Notes: a model not told the origin generated them from the letters alone. Positions 47,658 to 57,613 are shown, counted from the first letter of the stretch. The stretch: DNA of 64,000 nucleotides from Alphaproteobacteria bacterium (GCA_030428615.1 JAUIDN010000007.1:1-64000); one strand, 5' to 3'. Numbers and translations: made by a program.

Positions 47658-48412
47658 TTTGCCCTCTGTGTTCCGATCATAATGGGTTTTGTCACCAGTT
47701 TCTTTTTCGCATCTGTCGGATTGGCCGCATAAATCTGTTTTTCTGCTTCAATAATGAGTACGCCGGCAAACCTGCTCCACCATCTTTGTCCGGTTGTTTC
47801 AAGCGTTGCAAGCGCCGTTAACATGGTTCGGCTTTTAAATGGTGGCAAAAAAAGCGCGGCAGTTGATCGGGTTGGACTTAACATATTATTTGAAAGCATT
47901 TGTCTTATCTGATTGGTCGAGAAGGGTTTGCCATGGCCAAAGGGCGTTGCTTCCGATCGGCACCACGGGCCAAGCCTGCTCGGCACGATAATCAGCACCC
48001 TTCCCCCCGGTGCCAGTATACGCCAAATTTCTCGCAGCATCTGTTTGCTGTGGTCCGTATGTTCCAGACAATGAACAAGAATTATCCTGTCCATGCGGGC
48101 ATCTTTCAGCGGGACATCAGTTTCGCGGGCAATAGTCGAAAGGTTTCCGTTATATCGGCCATGCCGGACCTTGTCATGATCTTTAAACCGTGGCCAGCGC
48201 ATTACCCCCTGTTGTGCGGGCATTATTGCTATTGTGTGATTAGCTTCTTCACGCAGAGTTTCAAGAAAGGGTGGTGCATAACCAAGCCCAAGAACATCCA
48301 TATTCCTAACCGATGGCCAAAGGCTTCGGATCTGCTTACGAATAAGTCTCGCACTAATTTTTCCCAATGGGGAGGTATAAAAACTTTTTAATTCTGATAC
48401 GTCCTGAAACAT
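47636..48412 (-). CDS. class I SAM-dependent methyltransferase
   Basis: The 258-residue product has a methyltransferase core: NMDVLGLGYAPPFLETL as an atypical motif I, then PLKDARMDRIILVHCLEHT and LREIWRILAPGGRVLIIVPSRLG, the post-motif strand typical of the UbiE/type-11 group. It often lies next to gloB or metW in alphaproteobacteria. The substrate is unknown. The glycine-rich SAM loop is weak (GLGYAP), so activity should not be assumed. Confidence 0.8.
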   Translation of the reverse strand: MFQDVSELKSFYTSPLGKISARLIRKQIRSLWPSVRNMDVLGLGYAPPFLETLREEANHTIAIMPAQQGVMRWPRFKDHDKVRHGRYNGNLSTIARETDVPLKDARMDRIILVHCLEHTDHSKQMLREIWRILAPGGRVLIIVPSRLGPWCRSEATPFGHGKPFSTNQIRQMLSNNMLSPTRSTAALFLPPFKSRTMLTALATLETTGQRWWSRFAGVLIIEAEKQIYAANPTDAKKKLVTKPIMIGTQRANQSRVKT

Positions 48413-48497
48413 TTGGCGTCCTAAGTCAGTACAGTAGGGGAATTATATCCTAAATTTATTATTAGCCAATAATTTTGATGTTGAAAATTTGTTGCTT

Positions 48498-48528
48498 AAA
48501 AAAATTCGACCCGCCTTATGAGGGCGGG
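48498..48528 (-). terminator. hairpin with T-tract on the minus strand
   Basis: CCCGCC (48510-48515) pairs with GGCGGG (48523-48528), extended by two weaker pairs round a three-base loop. On the minus strand seven T residues follow after a five-base gap. No annotated gene ends there: the stretch upstream on that strand (48530-48680) has no open frame. It may end a short RNA or form part of the methyltransferase leader. Confidence 0.35.
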
Positions 48529-48730
48529 CCGAAAAGAGAGGGGGAAGTTATTAAGGTCTCTATCAACACAATCATAAATAAGAGACGATATAACATAACA
48601 TCACAGTTGTGATAAATCAAGCCTTTTTTGCTTGAGCCTTGATGATAAATTTCCTTGTGAATTTTAACAAAATCATACAGACTTGGCCCCGATGAAAACT
48701 GGTATAAAGAAATTTCAAACAGGTGCTCTA
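48529..48730. other. upstream region of the M13 peptidase with palindromes
   Basis: No gene seen. It contains a palindrome ATCACA-GT-TGTGAT (48600-48613) and a hairpin TCAAGC/GCTTGA around CTTTTTT (48617-48635), with a second CTTGAT at 48638 that could pair with the same left arm. AGGTG at 48721 or so is the ribosome site of the M13 peptidase. Confidence 0.4.
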
Positions 48731-50785
48731 ATGGATATTAAGAAATATATCGCTCTGGCGGTAGTGGCGTTTATTTTACAGGGATGCGATGATAATTCCG
48801 GCATGAATTCAGAAACGGATGTATCCAGTCCGGGTAAGGTCTCCGGCATTAATCTGGATAATATGGATCAAACCGTTTCTCCAGGAGATGATTTTTTTAG
48901 GTATGTTAATGGAACCTGGCTTGAGAAAACAGAAATTCCAGCGGATAAAAGCAGATATGGAGGTTTCAATATTCTGCGTGATAACGCGGAAGAAGATGTC
49001 CGGGCAATAATTGAGGAAGCATCGTCATCGGGGGCTGCTGTCGGAAGCAGTGAGCAAAAGGTTGGTGATTTATATAAGTCCTATATGGATATGGAAACAC
49101 GTAATGCACTTGGGACGAAACCACTTGAAAAACACTTGGCACGAATAGATGCTATCAATGATTTGGGCGACTTGTCTTCGTATTTTGCCGAAGCGGGAAA
49201 GTATGCTTACGGTACGCCGATCGCAACATTCATCAGTGTTGATGCAAAAGTACCGACACAATATGCGTTGCAAATGTGGCAGGCGGGCTTGGGACTGCCT
49301 GACCGTGAATATTATTTTAATGATGATGAAAAATCGATTGAAATTAGAGAAAAATATGTTGAGCACATTTCGAAAATGCTCAATCTTGCCGGTATTGAGG
49401 CCGATGACAGTGCTGCGTCGGATATCATGGCGTTTGAAACAGCGTTGGCTGACCTGCACTGGCTTAAAGAAGACAATCGCGACGCCAATAAGCGCTATAA
49501 CAAATACGCTATTGATGATTTTAAAGCCATGATGTCAAACATGGATGTAGAAAGATATCTTGAAATTACGGGGGCGCCGGAAATAGGGGAACTGATTATC
49601 AACCAACCCAGTTTTATAGAAGGATTGAACGAGCTTCTCGCGTCAACAGATATTGACATGTGGAAGACCTATCTGAAATGGTCGATTGTCAACGATATGG
49701 CCAGCCGCCTTAATGAAGAAATGGACAAGCAAAATTTTGAATTCTATTCCAAAACATTAAGCGGGGTTGAGGAGCAGAGGCCCTTGTGGCGCCGTGCAGT
49801 GTCGTCTGTGAGTGGGAATTTAGGGGAAGTTGTTGGCGAAGTTTATGTCTCAAAGCATTTTAAACCGGATGCCAAGGCAAGAATGGTTGAACTGGTGGAT
49901 AATTTAATCAAATCATATGAAGCCAGTATCAAGGATCTTGACTGGATGGGCGAGGAGACTAAAACGAAAGCGCTTGCGAAACTTGCCAAATTCACCCCAA
50001 AAATTGGTTATCCTGACAAATGGAAGGATTATTCCGCGCTGGAGATAAAGGCAGATGATTATGCGGGGAATATAGAACGCTCCGCCCTTACCGTTCATAA
50101 TCGAGAGCTTGCAAAGCTCGGCGGGCCAATTGATAAAACGGAATGGTTCATGACGCCGCAAACGGTAAATGCCTATTATAATCCGACCATGAATGAAATT
50201 GTTTTCCCGGCTGCTATCCTGCAACCGCCTTTCTTTGACATGGCGGCGGATGATGCGGTGAATTACGGCGCTATTGGTGGCGTGATCGGCCACGAAATAG
50301 GCCATGGGTTTGATGACAGTGGTAGCCGTTATAATGGTGATGGCGCGCTCGAAAACTGGTGGACAGAAGAAGACCGTGCAAAATTTTCGGAACTCACCGA
50401 TGCTCTTGTGGCACAATATGATGGTTATGAACCGCTGGAAGGTGTAAACGTCAATGGTACATTTACTCTCGGTGAAAATATTGGTGATCTCAGCGGATTG
50501 AGCATCGCTTATAAGGCTTACAAAATATCGCTTGACGGTAGGCAGGCCCCTGTTATTGACGGACTGACCGGTGATCAGCGTTTCTTCATTGGCTGGGCAC
50601 AGGCATTCCGGTCGAAAATCCGTGATGAGGCGCTTGAAAATCAAATCAAAACCGATCCGCATTCGCCTGATGAGTATCGTGTTAACGGCATTGTTTACAA
50701 TGTAGATGCCTTTTATGACGCATTCGGTGTGACCAAAAACAATGAGCTTTATATCGTCCCGGAGAACAGGGTCAAAATCTGGTAG
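48731..50785 (+). CDS. M13 family metallopeptidase lipoprotein
   Basis: The 684-residue product has a lipoprotein signal (MDIKKYIALAVVAFILQGC, lipobox LQGC), a neprilysin-type N-terminal domain (QTVSPGDDFFRYVNGTWL), and a catalytic domain with the zinc motif GHEIGHGFDDSG and the third ligand in ENIGDLSGLS. It ends PENRVKIW, close to the family's usual CxxW ending with Cys replaced. M13 enzymes cut small peptides. The frame is open from 48683, but ATG 48731 has AGGTG at good spacing and starts the lipoprotein signal exactly. Confidence 0.92.
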   Translation: MDIKKYIALAVVAFILQGCDDNSGMNSETDVSSPGKVSGINLDNMDQTVSPGDDFFRYVNGTWLEKTEIPADKSRYGGFNILRDNAEEDVRAIIEEASSSGAAVGSSEQKVGDLYKSYMDMETRNALGTKPLEKHLARIDAINDLGDLSSYFAEAGKYAYGTPIATFISVDAKVPTQYALQMWQAGLGLPDREYYFNDDEKSIEIREKYVEHISKMLNLAGIEADDSAASDIMAFETALADLHWLKEDNRDANKRYNKYAIDDFKAMMSNMDVERYLEITGAPEIGELIINQPSFIEGLNELLASTDIDMWKTYLKWSIVNDMASRLNEEMDKQNFEFYSKTLSGVEEQRPLWRRAVSSVSGNLGEVVGEVYVSKHFKPDAKARMVELVDNLIKSYEASIKDLDWMGEETKTKALAKLAKFTPKIGYPDKWKDYSALEIKADDYAGNIERSALTVHNRELAKLGGPIDKTEWFMTPQTVNAYYNPTMNEIVFPAAILQPPFFDMAADDAVNYGAIGGVIGHEIGHGFDDSGSRYNGDGALENWWTEEDRAKFSELTDALVAQYDGYEPLEGVNVNGTFTLGENIGDLSGLSIAYKAYKISLDGRQAPVIDGLTGDQRFFIGWAQAFRSKIRDEALENQIKTDPHSPDEYRVNGIVYNVDAFYDAFGVTKNNELYIVPENRVKIW

Positions 50786-50791
50786 GAAAAG

Positions 50792-51295
50792 TTACTCGTT
50801 ATTTTGGATTGCCAACAGCTGGTCCCTTAAAAAGGCCCAGTTGCTGTTCGCAAGAACAAGGTTCGTGCTCCTGTCCATTTCCCAGTGTTCTCTGAACTCT
50901 TCGGAATAATGCAGGAAAAGCTGACCGGCTTTCAAACTGTAAATTTCTGGATCAGTCGGATTGGTATACCCGTTTGATATGCCCAGCGGATCATACCCGC
51001 CATATTGCGGTGCATAGTTGACGGGCTTGGCGACGAACAGATCACGGTTTTCAGCACTAGTAAAAAACCAGACCGAGCCGGCCCATTCGGCCTGATATTG
51101 CGGCTCGCCCCGAAGGGGTTTTTTTTGTACGTAATATGCCACGGTATCATAACCGTTGATGGCAATATTTTTGCTGGTATCAAAAATAACACTGTTTGCC
51201 GCGTAATCCTGCCGCGCCAGATAAAAAGAAAAAGCACCAAAAAATGAAATAACGACTGCTGATACAACAAGCAGGTTTCTCGCCAGATTATTCAT
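50792..51295 (-). CDS. YHS domain-containing exported protein
   Basis: The 167-residue product has an N-terminal hydrophobic signal or anchor (LLVVSAVVISFFGAFSFYLA) and a YHS-like domain: IAINGYDTVAYYVQKKPLRG, YQAEWAGSVWFFTSAENRDLF and YAPQYGGYDPLG. The family usually has GGYC; here the Cys is replaced by Asp. YHS domains are linked with metal binding, but the role is unknown. It lies 21 bases after hbd, so it may be the last gene of the etf operon. Confidence 0.8.
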   Translation of the reverse strand: MNNLARNLLVVSAVVISFFGAFSFYLARQDYAANSVIFDTSKNIAINGYDTVAYYVQKKPLRGEPQYQAEWAGSVWFFTSAENRDLFVAKPVNYAPQYGGYDPLGISNGYTNPTDPEIYSLKAGQLFLHYSEEFREHWEMDRSTNLVLANSNWAFLRDQLLAIQNNE

Positions 51296-51316
51296 TTGTC
51301 TCCTCAGTCAATTTTG

Positions 51317-52189
51317 CTATCGTGTTGGCAATGGTTCGTCACCGCTATAATCGTAAAACCCTTTACCGGTTTTTCGTCCAAGCCATCCGGCCTCAACATA
51401 TTTAACCAATAAGGGACAGGGCCTATATTTGGAATCCGCCAGTCCGTCATATAACACCTGCATAATAGCAAGGCATGTATCCAGCCCGATAAAATCAGCA
51501 AGCTGCAATGGCCCCATCGGATGGTTGGCGCCGAGCCGCATTGACATATCAATTGATGCAACATCCCCGACACCTTCATAAAGCGTATATACCGCCTCGT
51601 TAATCATTGGCATCAAAATCCGGTTGACAATAAATCCAGGAAAATCTTCCGAACAGGCACTTTCCTTGCCAAGCTTTTTGACAATGGCCTCAACGGTTTT
51701 AAAGGTTTCATCGCTCGTAGCGATGCCGCGAATTAATTCCACCAGTGACATTATCGGAACCGGGTTCATGAAATGCACACCGATGAATTTTTCGGGTCGG
51801 TCTGTAACCGATGCCAAACGTGTCACAGAAATTGAGGATGTATTTGTCGCCATAATGGCGTCTTCTTTCATTACACCACTTAGCTCTTTAAAGATCGCTT
51901 TTTTAACGTCTTCATTCTCAGTCGCGGCTTCAATTGCAAGATCAACGTTACCTAAATCAGCCAGCGTTTTTGTTGTGGTAATTCGGGCAATCGCCTCTTT
52001 ATATTCTTCAGCTGTAATTAATTCTTTTGTGATTTGCCGCTGCATGTTTTTTTCAATGATGCTTAAAGCATTTTCAAGGGCCTTGTCATCAACATCGCTT
52101 AAGATCACATCGTAACCGGACAAAGCAAGCACGTGGGAGATACCGTTACCCATTTGTCCTGCTCCTATTACGCCGACGGATTTAACCAT
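51317..52189 (-). CDS. 3-hydroxybutyryl-CoA dehydrogenase
   Basis: The 290-residue product has an N-terminal Rossmann motif [20 protein letters not shown], catalytic residues in [19 protein letters not shown] (His/Asn) and the C-terminal domain ending [14 protein letters not shown]. It oxidises 3-hydroxyacyl-CoA with NAD. It overlaps the etfA stop by one base, so etfB-etfA-hbd are coupled, a common alphaproteobacterial arrangement for passing electrons from acyl-CoA oxidation. Confidence 0.93.
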   Translation of the reverse strand: MVKSVGVIGAGQMGNGISHVLALSGYDVILSDVDDKALENALSIIEKNMQRQITKELITAEEYKEAIARITTTKTLADLGNVDLAIEAATENEDVKKAIFKELSGVMKEDAIMATNTSSISVTRLASVTDRPEKFIGVHFMNPVPIMSLVELIRGIATSDETFKTVEAIVKKLGKESACSEDFPGFIVNRILMPMINEAVYTLYEGVGDVASIDMSMRLGANHPMGPLQLADFIGLDTCLAIMQVLYDGLADSKYRPCPLLVKYVEAGWLGRKTGKGFYDYSGDEPLPTR

Positions 52190-53121
52190 TATGAAAGTTC
52201 CTTATCAAGTTCGGGAAGCGCCTGAAAAAGGTCGGCAACCAGACCGTAGTCGGCTACTTGAAAAATCGGTGCTTCTTCGTCCTTGTTGATGGCGACGATT
52301 ACTTTGCTGTCTTTCATTCCTGCCAAATGCTGAATGGCGCCGGAAATGCCGACGGCGATATATAGTTCCGGGGCGACGATTTTACCCGTTTGGCCAACCT
52401 GATAATCATTGGGAACATAACCGGCATCAACGGCTGCGCGCGATGCGCCAATGGCTGCGCCAAGTTTATCCGCAACGCTTTCAATCAATGAGAAATTCTC
52501 ACCGCTTCCCATTCCGCGACCGCCGGAAATGATGATCTTCGCGCTGGTTAGTTCCGGCCGTTCCGATTTGCTGAGCTCTGCGCCAACAAAACTAGAAAGC
52601 TTAGGGTTTTCAACGCCATCTATTGTTTCAATAATTGCTGACCCGCCTTCTGTTCCGGCAGCGGCAAACGCGGTGGTCCTCACCGTAATCAGCTTCTTCG
52701 GATCAGATGACTGCACGGTGGCTATGGCGTTTCCGGCATATATTGGCCGTTTGAATGTATCATCGCTTTCGATTGAAATAATGTCTGAAATCTGCGCCAT
52801 ATCCAGCATGGCGGCAACACGCGGCATAAAATTTTTACCCGTTGTTGTGGCGGCAACCATGATCTGATCATACCCATCGGCGAGTTTCACAATTAATGGT
52901 GCAATCACTTCGGCAAGTGGGTGCTCATAATCCGCATTATCGGCGACAAGGACTTTGGACACGCCATCAATTTTAGCGGTTGCGTCTGATACCGCAGCAC
53001 AATCTGAGCCGGCAACAAGAACGTGAATTTCATTGTTAAATTTGCTGGCGGCGGTTACCGTATTAAGGGTACTTTCCTTCAGTGCGGCATTATCATGGTC
53101 AGCAATTACAAGAACAGTCAT
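52189..53121 (-). CDS. etfA: electron transfer flavoprotein subunit alpha
   Basis: The 310-residue product has the C-terminal FAD-binding signature ([20 protein letters not shown], then [20 protein letters not shown]) and an N-terminal domain shared with EtfB. ETF collects electrons from acyl-CoA and other dehydrogenases and gives them to ETF-quinone oxidoreductase. It overlaps etfB by one base and hbd by one base. Confidence 0.95.
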   Translation of the reverse strand: MTVLVIADHDNAALKESTLNTVTAASKFNNEIHVLVAGSDCAAVSDATAKIDGVSKVLVADNADYEHPLAEVIAPLIVKLADGYDQIMVAATTTGKNFMPRVAAMLDMAQISDIISIESDDTFKRPIYAGNAIATVQSSDPKKLITVRTTAFAAAGTEGGSAIIETIDGVENPKLSSFVGAELSKSERPELTSAKIIISGGRGMGSGENFSLIESVADKLGAAIGASRAAVDAGYVPNDYQVGQTGKIVAPELYIAVGISGAIQHLAGMKDSKVIVAINKDEEAPIFQVADYGLVADLFQALPELDKELS

Positions 53122-53870
53122 TAAATTACTCCCGCTTCATCGCGCAGTTTCGAGACAAGCTTCGATACGCTTTCTACCATTACACCGGCGCTGCGTCCGG
53201 CGGGTTCCTCAACCTTCAATATTTGAATGCGGGGACTTATATCCACGCCGTAATCATCCGGCGTTTTTTCATCAAGAGGTTTTTTCTTCGCTTTCATGAT
53301 GTTTGGCAGTGATGCATAGCGCGGCTCGTTAAGACGCAGATCAGTGGTAATCACAGCAGGAAGATTTAATTTTACCGTCTCAAGTCCGCCGTCAACTTCC
53401 CGCGTAACTTGGGCGGCACTACCGTCCATTTTCACTTCCGATGCGAATGTTCCCTGCCCCCATCCGAGAAGCGCTGCGAGCATCTGACCCGTCTGGTTGC
53501 TATCATCGTCAATGGCCTGTTTGCCCATCAGAACGATTTCGGGGTTTTCTTCCGCGACTACGGCTTTTAGGATTTTGGCGACAGCAAGCGGTTCCACATC
53601 CTGATCCGTTTTAATAAGGATTGCGCGGTCAGCACCCATGGCGAGCGCCGTGCGTAATGTTTCCTGTGCTTTTTCAGGCCCAATTGAAACGGCCACGATT
53701 TCTTCTGCGCTCCCCGCTTCTTTAAGGCGGATTGCTTCTTCCACGGCAATTTCATCAAACGGATTCATCGACATTTTAACGTTCGCAAGTTCAACGCCGC
53801 TGTTATCGGATTTGACGCGTACCTTGACATTGTAGTCAATCACGCGTTTTACCGGGACAAGTATTTTCAT
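53121..53870 (-). CDS. etfB: electron transfer flavoprotein subunit beta
   Basis: The 249-residue product has [20 protein letters not shown], the AMP-binding domain and the recognition loop [21 protein letters not shown]-type region that docks acyl-CoA dehydrogenases. It is first in etfB-etfA-hbd. Confidence 0.95.
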   Translation of the reverse strand: MKILVPVKRVIDYNVKVRVKSDNSGVELANVKMSMNPFDEIAVEEAIRLKEAGSAEEIVAVSIGPEKAQETLRTALAMGADRAILIKTDQDVEPLAVAKILKAVVAEENPEIVLMGKQAIDDDSNQTGQMLAALLGWGQGTFASEVKMDGSAAQVTREVDGGLETVKLNLPAVITTDLRLNEPRYASLPNIMKAKKKPLDEKTPDDYGVDISPRIQILKVEEPAGRSAGVMVESVSKLVSKLRDEAGVI

Positions 53871-53973
53871 GTTATTTTTCCTCCGGATTTTATCCTGACG
53901 GTTTCAGTACACTATAATATCAATCGCAACATATTCAATGAGATTCAAGGCATAATATTCAAATCAAGTCACT

Positions 53974-54000
53974 TTGACATTCTATGAAGAAGGTACTACC
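53974..54000 (+). promoter_or_regulatory. candidate promoter of the tandem FAH genes
   Basis: TTGACA (53974-53979) is followed 15-18 bases later by weak -10 candidates near TACTACC. The TTG of this box also appears as an in-frame start of the downstream open frame, which is one reason to reject that early start. Confidence 0.35.
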
Positions 54001-54036
54001 ATCTTTGAATATAAAAATTTAAAAACGGGGCTCAAT

Positions 54037-54867
54037 ATGAAATATAATTTTAAGCGAATTTCGCTTGGCGTGCTTCTGTCGTTATTTGTTTCTACTGTGT
54101 CATTTGCGGCCAGTTTCGTCCGCTATGAACAGAATTGTATGGTGTCATGGGGGAAGCTTGATGGTGATACTATCCACCAGTTAAATGACGCCCCTTATCT
54201 TGGTGGAAAAGAGACAGGAAAAAATGTCAAGCGCGCGGATGTTAAGTTAATGGCGCCGGTTGATCCAAGGGATGTTTATATGACCGGCTTCAATTATGAA
54301 AACCATATTCCGGAAGGTCAGAAGACAACACCCTATCCGGGCCTTTTCATGGTTCCTGCCGGGTCACTGGTAGGGCCGGAGGACGATATTATTCATCCAT
54401 CGGACAGCAACAATATTGCGTATGAGGCGGAAACGGTAATTGTCATTGGCAAACGGGCAAAAGATGTGTCAGTTGAGGATGCGGCGGATTATATTTTCGG
54501 GGTAACCGCGGGTAATGATGTTTCAGCGCGCGACTGGCTTAATGCTGATATACAATGGATGCGGGGAAAAGGGGCTTATGGTTTTAATGCCATCGGGCCT
54601 GTTATTGCCACGGGACTTGATTATAAAAATCTAAACCTGACGGCGCGCCTTAATGGTGAAGTTCGCCAACAGGGCAATACATCCAGGATGATCCATAATT
54701 TTGAAGAAATGGTGAGCTACATTTCGCACTATTTTGTGCTTGAGCCGGGTGATCTGATTTGGTCCGGTACTGTCGGAACATCGGAACCGCTCAATGTCGG
54801 TGATACGTTTGAAGTTGAGATTGAAGGCGTTGGAATATTAAAAAACAAAGTTGTACAAGGAAATTAG
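54037..54867 (+). CDS. exported fumarylacetoacetate-hydrolase-family protein, copy A
   Basis: The 276-residue product has a signal peptide (KRISLGVLLSLFVSTVSFAA) followed by a whole FAH domain: MTGFNYENHIPEG, the metal-ligand motif YEAETVIVIGKRA, NDVSARDW, GFNAIGPVIATGLD and LEPGDLIWSGTVGTS. Most FAH proteins are cytoplasmic and hydrolyse or isomerise beta-diketo acids; export is unusual. The open frame starts at 53974, but residues before ATG 54037 are not FAH-like and begin inside a promoter-type box. It is followed after 4 bases by a paralogue of exactly the same length. Confidence 0.85.
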   Translation: MKYNFKRISLGVLLSLFVSTVSFAASFVRYEQNCMVSWGKLDGDTIHQLNDAPYLGGKETGKNVKRADVKLMAPVDPRDVYMTGFNYENHIPEGQKTTPYPGLFMVPAGSLVGPEDDIIHPSDSNNIAYEAETVIVIGKRAKDVSVEDAADYIFGVTAGNDVSARDWLNADIQWMRGKGAYGFNAIGPVIATGLDYKNLNLTARLNGEVRQQGNTSRMIHNFEEMVSYISHYFVLEPGDLIWSGTVGTSEPLNVGDTFEVEIEGVGILKNKVVQGN

Positions 54868-54871
54868 AAAC

Positions 54872-55702
54872 ATGAATTTTAAAGCTTTGATCGCCGGCGT
54901 GTTGGCGGCGTTATTTGTTACAGGCACTGCATCAGCGGAGCGATATGTGCGTTATGAACAAAATGGTGCGGTATCATGGGGAGAACTCGTGGATGGCACC
55001 ATATATCAGCTTTCTGATGCACCTTATCTGGGGGGAAGTCGCACGGGAGAAACCGCTATGGAAAGTGCGGTGAGACTTAAGGCGCCAGTGGATCCAAAGC
55101 TTTCCTTCATGACAGCGTTTAATTACCGCGACCATACATTGCCGGGATATGAACAGGACCCAACGAAAAAACCGGGGCTTTTTACTGTACCGGTAAGTTC
55201 AATCATCGGCCCGGGGGAAGACCTTGTCCGTCCGGCGGAAGCGAAGAATTTCCATTACGAAGCCGAAATGGTTGTTGTCATCGGGAAGCATGCAGAAAAT
55301 GTCCCACTTGAAGAAGCAGGTGATTATATCTTTGGGGTCACCATCGGTAATGATGGGTCGGAACGCGATTGGCAGGCAAGCGATATACAGTGGCTTCGTG
55401 CCAAGGGATCCAAAAACTTTAATGCAGTGGGGCCACATCTGGTGACCGGGCTTGATTATACGGATTTGGATATTGAGGGGCGCCATAACGGCGTTAAATC
55501 ACAGGGCGCCAATTCATCGGGGATGATTTTTAATTTTAATTACATGGTCCATTATATTTCCAAATATTTCACGCTGGAGCCCGGCGACATTATCTGGTCC
55601 GGCACTATGGGTGATACCGGACCGATGGAACCTGGTGATGTGTATGAGATCACAGTGGAAGGCGTTGGAACCCTTAAAAACAGGCTCATTCAGGGCGAAT
55701 AA
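54872..55702 (+). CDS. exported fumarylacetoacetate-hydrolase-family protein, copy B
   Basis: Again 276 residues, with a signal peptide (KALIAGVLAALFVTGTASA) and an FAH domain aligned along its whole length with copy A: RYVRYEQNGAVSWGEL, DAPYLGG, YEAEMVVVIGKHA, NDGSERDWQ, NAVGPHLVTGLD and LEPGDIIWSGTMGDTG. NYENHIPEG of copy A is NYRDHTLPG here, so the substrate pocket differs. GGAAATT provides the ribosome site in the 4-base gap region. A terminator follows. Confidence 0.85.
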   Translation: MNFKALIAGVLAALFVTGTASAERYVRYEQNGAVSWGELVDGTIYQLSDAPYLGGSRTGETAMESAVRLKAPVDPKLSFMTAFNYRDHTLPGYEQDPTKKPGLFTVPVSSIIGPGEDLVRPAEAKNFHYEAEMVVVIGKHAENVPLEEAGDYIFGVTIGNDGSERDWQASDIQWLRAKGSKNFNAVGPHLVTGLDYTDLDIEGRHNGVKSQGANSSGMIFNFNYMVHYISKYFTLEPGDIIWSGTMGDTGPMEPGDVYEITVEGVGTLKNRLIQGE

Positions 55703-55720
55703 AGTCGGACATATATTTTT

Positions 55721-55752
55721 AAAAAAGGTTCCCTTTCTCGGGAGCCTTTTTT
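55721..55752. terminator. bidirectional terminator between FAH copy B and feoB
   Basis: AAAAAAGG and TCCC pair with GGGA and CCTTTTTT around a short loop, giving an A-tract on one side and a T-tract on the other. It therefore can serve the plus-strand FAH pair and the minus-strand feoAB. Confidence 0.85.
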
Positions 55753-55765
55753 AATGGGAATTGGT

Positions 55766-57613
55766 TTATGCCATCAGGGCCGTTGCGGTGACATTTACAA
55801 TAAATGCGATCAGGTAAGCCAATCCAAACAGATATCCCGCCATGAAAGCGGTCCAGCCCCAGCTGTTGGTTTCGCGCCGCGCTGTCGCAAGTGTGGCCAG
55901 ACATTGGGGTGCATATATAAACCAGGCAAGAAATGCCAGTGCCGTCGGCAGCGGCCAGGCCGATTGTAGCACAGTGGCAAGGCTTTCGGCGACCTGATCT
56001 TCATCACCCTGAAGTGAATATACGGTTCCAAGCGCACTTACGGCAACTTCACGTGCGGCCATGCCCGGCACAAGTGCGATGGATATTTCCCAATTAAAAC
56101 CAAGTGGTGCAAACACGTGCTGTAAAGCCCGGCCAATCATCCCGGCGAAACTGTAATATATATCCGCCTCCGGCGCGTCTTCTGGTGCGTTGGGATAGAG
56201 CGTTAATGCCCAAAGGGCAATCGCCGCATATAGAATAATGGTACCCGCGCGACGCAGGAAAGCGCGAACCCGCTGCCACAACTCAAGAAGTACATGTTTC
56301 AGGCGCGGAAGTTGATATTTGGGGAGTTCCATTAAAAATGGCTGAAGCGCCCCTTTGGTGATGGTTTTTTTCATTACCGCTGCAACAATGACTGCACTAA
56401 CGATGCCCGCAAGATAAAGAGTAAAAAATACAACGCCCTGAAGCCCGAAATATCCCATTACTGTTGTATTGGGGATGAAAGCCGCAATCATTAACGTATA
56501 TACCGGCAGTCGCGCGGAGCACGTCATCAGCGGTGCAATCATGATCGTTGTGATCCGGTCGCGGTGATTGGCGATTGTTCGGGTTGCCATGATGCCCGGT
56601 ATTGCGCAGGCAAAGCTTGAAAGAAGCGGAATAAACGCACGACCATTAAGCCCGACCTTCGCCATCAACTTGTCCATAATAAAAGCGGCGCGCGCCATAT
56701 AGCCGCTTGCTTCCAGTACCAGAATGAAAGAAAATAATATTATTATCTGGGGCAGGAAAACAAGTACGCTTCCCACACCGGCGATAAGGCCATCCTGTAT
56801 AAAACTTCTGAACCAGTTATCTGACAGGTTATCACCGACAATTTCACCGAGCGCTGCAAAAGTGCCCTCCACAATGTCCATGGGCCCTTCCGCCCAGCTG
56901 AATACCGCCTGGAACATGAAAAAAAGCATGATAAAGAAAATGAGCGGCCCTAAAACCGGATGCAGGGCGACGCTATCCAATATACGGGTCATTTTATGAT
57001 GCCCGCCTTCGGACATCTGGACAATTTTGGTTATGCGACCGGCTTCTTTCTGCAAAGCGCGGGTTGATGTATCAGTGGGAATGTTGATCGGTTTTGCATA
57101 GGCGCTGGCATCGCGATTTAAAAATTCCGTCAGGGCTTTTACACCGATCTTTCTGACAGCTATGGTCGTCACAACAGGAAGCCCAAGTTCTTCTGAAAGC
57201 CGGTCGACATCTATTTCAATTCCGTCCCGGGTTGCCAGATCATGCATATTTAAAGCCACGACAATCGGCAGCCCCAGCGTTTTTAATTCCAGAACAAGAC
57301 GCAGGTGAACGCGGATGTTTGATGCGTTGATCACACATACGAGAACATCGGGTTGTTCCTCGGTCGGGTGGACGCCAGTAATAATTTCGCGGCTCACTTT
57401 TTCATCAAGGCTTCTGTCATGAAGGCTATAAATTCCCGGAAGATCAACCAGATTTACAACGTGGCCGCTTTCGGTGGTTAATATGCCGGACCGTTTTTCC
57501 ACGGTTACACCCGGATAGTTCGCGACTTTCTGATGGCTTCCGGTCAGGGTATTAAAAAGTGAACTTTTCCCAGAATTTGGGGCGCCGATAAGCGCTACTT
57601 TCAGAGCGGTCAT
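55766..57613 (-). CDS. feoB: ferrous iron transporter FeoB
   Basis: The 615-residue product has an N-terminal GTPase (G1 GAPNSGKS at 10-17, YPGVTVEKRSG, DLPGIYSL, NMHD) and a polytopic membrane core with the paired Gate motifs (MARAAFIMDKLMAKVGLNGR, and FACAIPGIMATRTI with its conserved Cys). It imports Fe(II) across the inner membrane. It is on the short side for the family, lacking much of the linker. It overlaps feoA by 4 bases. Confidence 0.94.
   Translation of the reverse strand: MTALKVALIGAPNSGKSSLFNTLTGSHQKVANYPGVTVEKRSGILTTESGHVVNLVDLPGIYSLHDRSLDEKVSREIITGVHPTEEQPDVLVCVINASNIRVHLRLVLELKTLGLPIVVALNMHDLATRDGIEIDVDRLSEELGLPVVTTIAVRKIGVKALTEFLNRDASAYAKPINIPTDTSTRALQKEAGRITKIVQMSEGGHHKMTRILDSVALHPVLGPLIFFIMLFFMFQAVFSWAEGPMDIVEGTFAALGEIVGDNLSDNWFRSFIQDGLIAGVGSVLVFLPQIIILFSFILVLEASGYMARAAFIMDKLMAKVGLNGRAFIPLLSSFACAIPGIMATRTIANHRDRITTIMIAPLMTCSARLPVYTLMIAAFIPNTTVMGYFGLQGVVFFTLYLAGIVSAVIVAAVMKKTITKGALQPFLMELPKYQLPRLKHVLLELWQRVRAFLRRAGTIILYAAIALWALTLYPNAPEDAPEADIYYSFAGMIGRALQHVFAPLGFNWEISIALVPGMAAREVAVSALGTVYSLQGDEDQVAESLATVLQSAWPLPTALAFLAWFIYAPQCLATLATARRETNSWGWTAFMAGYLFGLAYLIAFIVNVTATALMA

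Noticed and set aside
51785-51805. Possible fourth copy of the GGGTCGG repeat
   Set aside because: TTCGGGTCGGT here is coding sequence of the hydroxyacyl-CoA dehydrogenase (RPEKFIG) and lacks the flanking arms.
53974-54036. Earlier start of FAH copy A
   Set aside because: The early TTG lies in a -35-like TTGACA, and the residues before ATG 54037 would hide the signal peptide.
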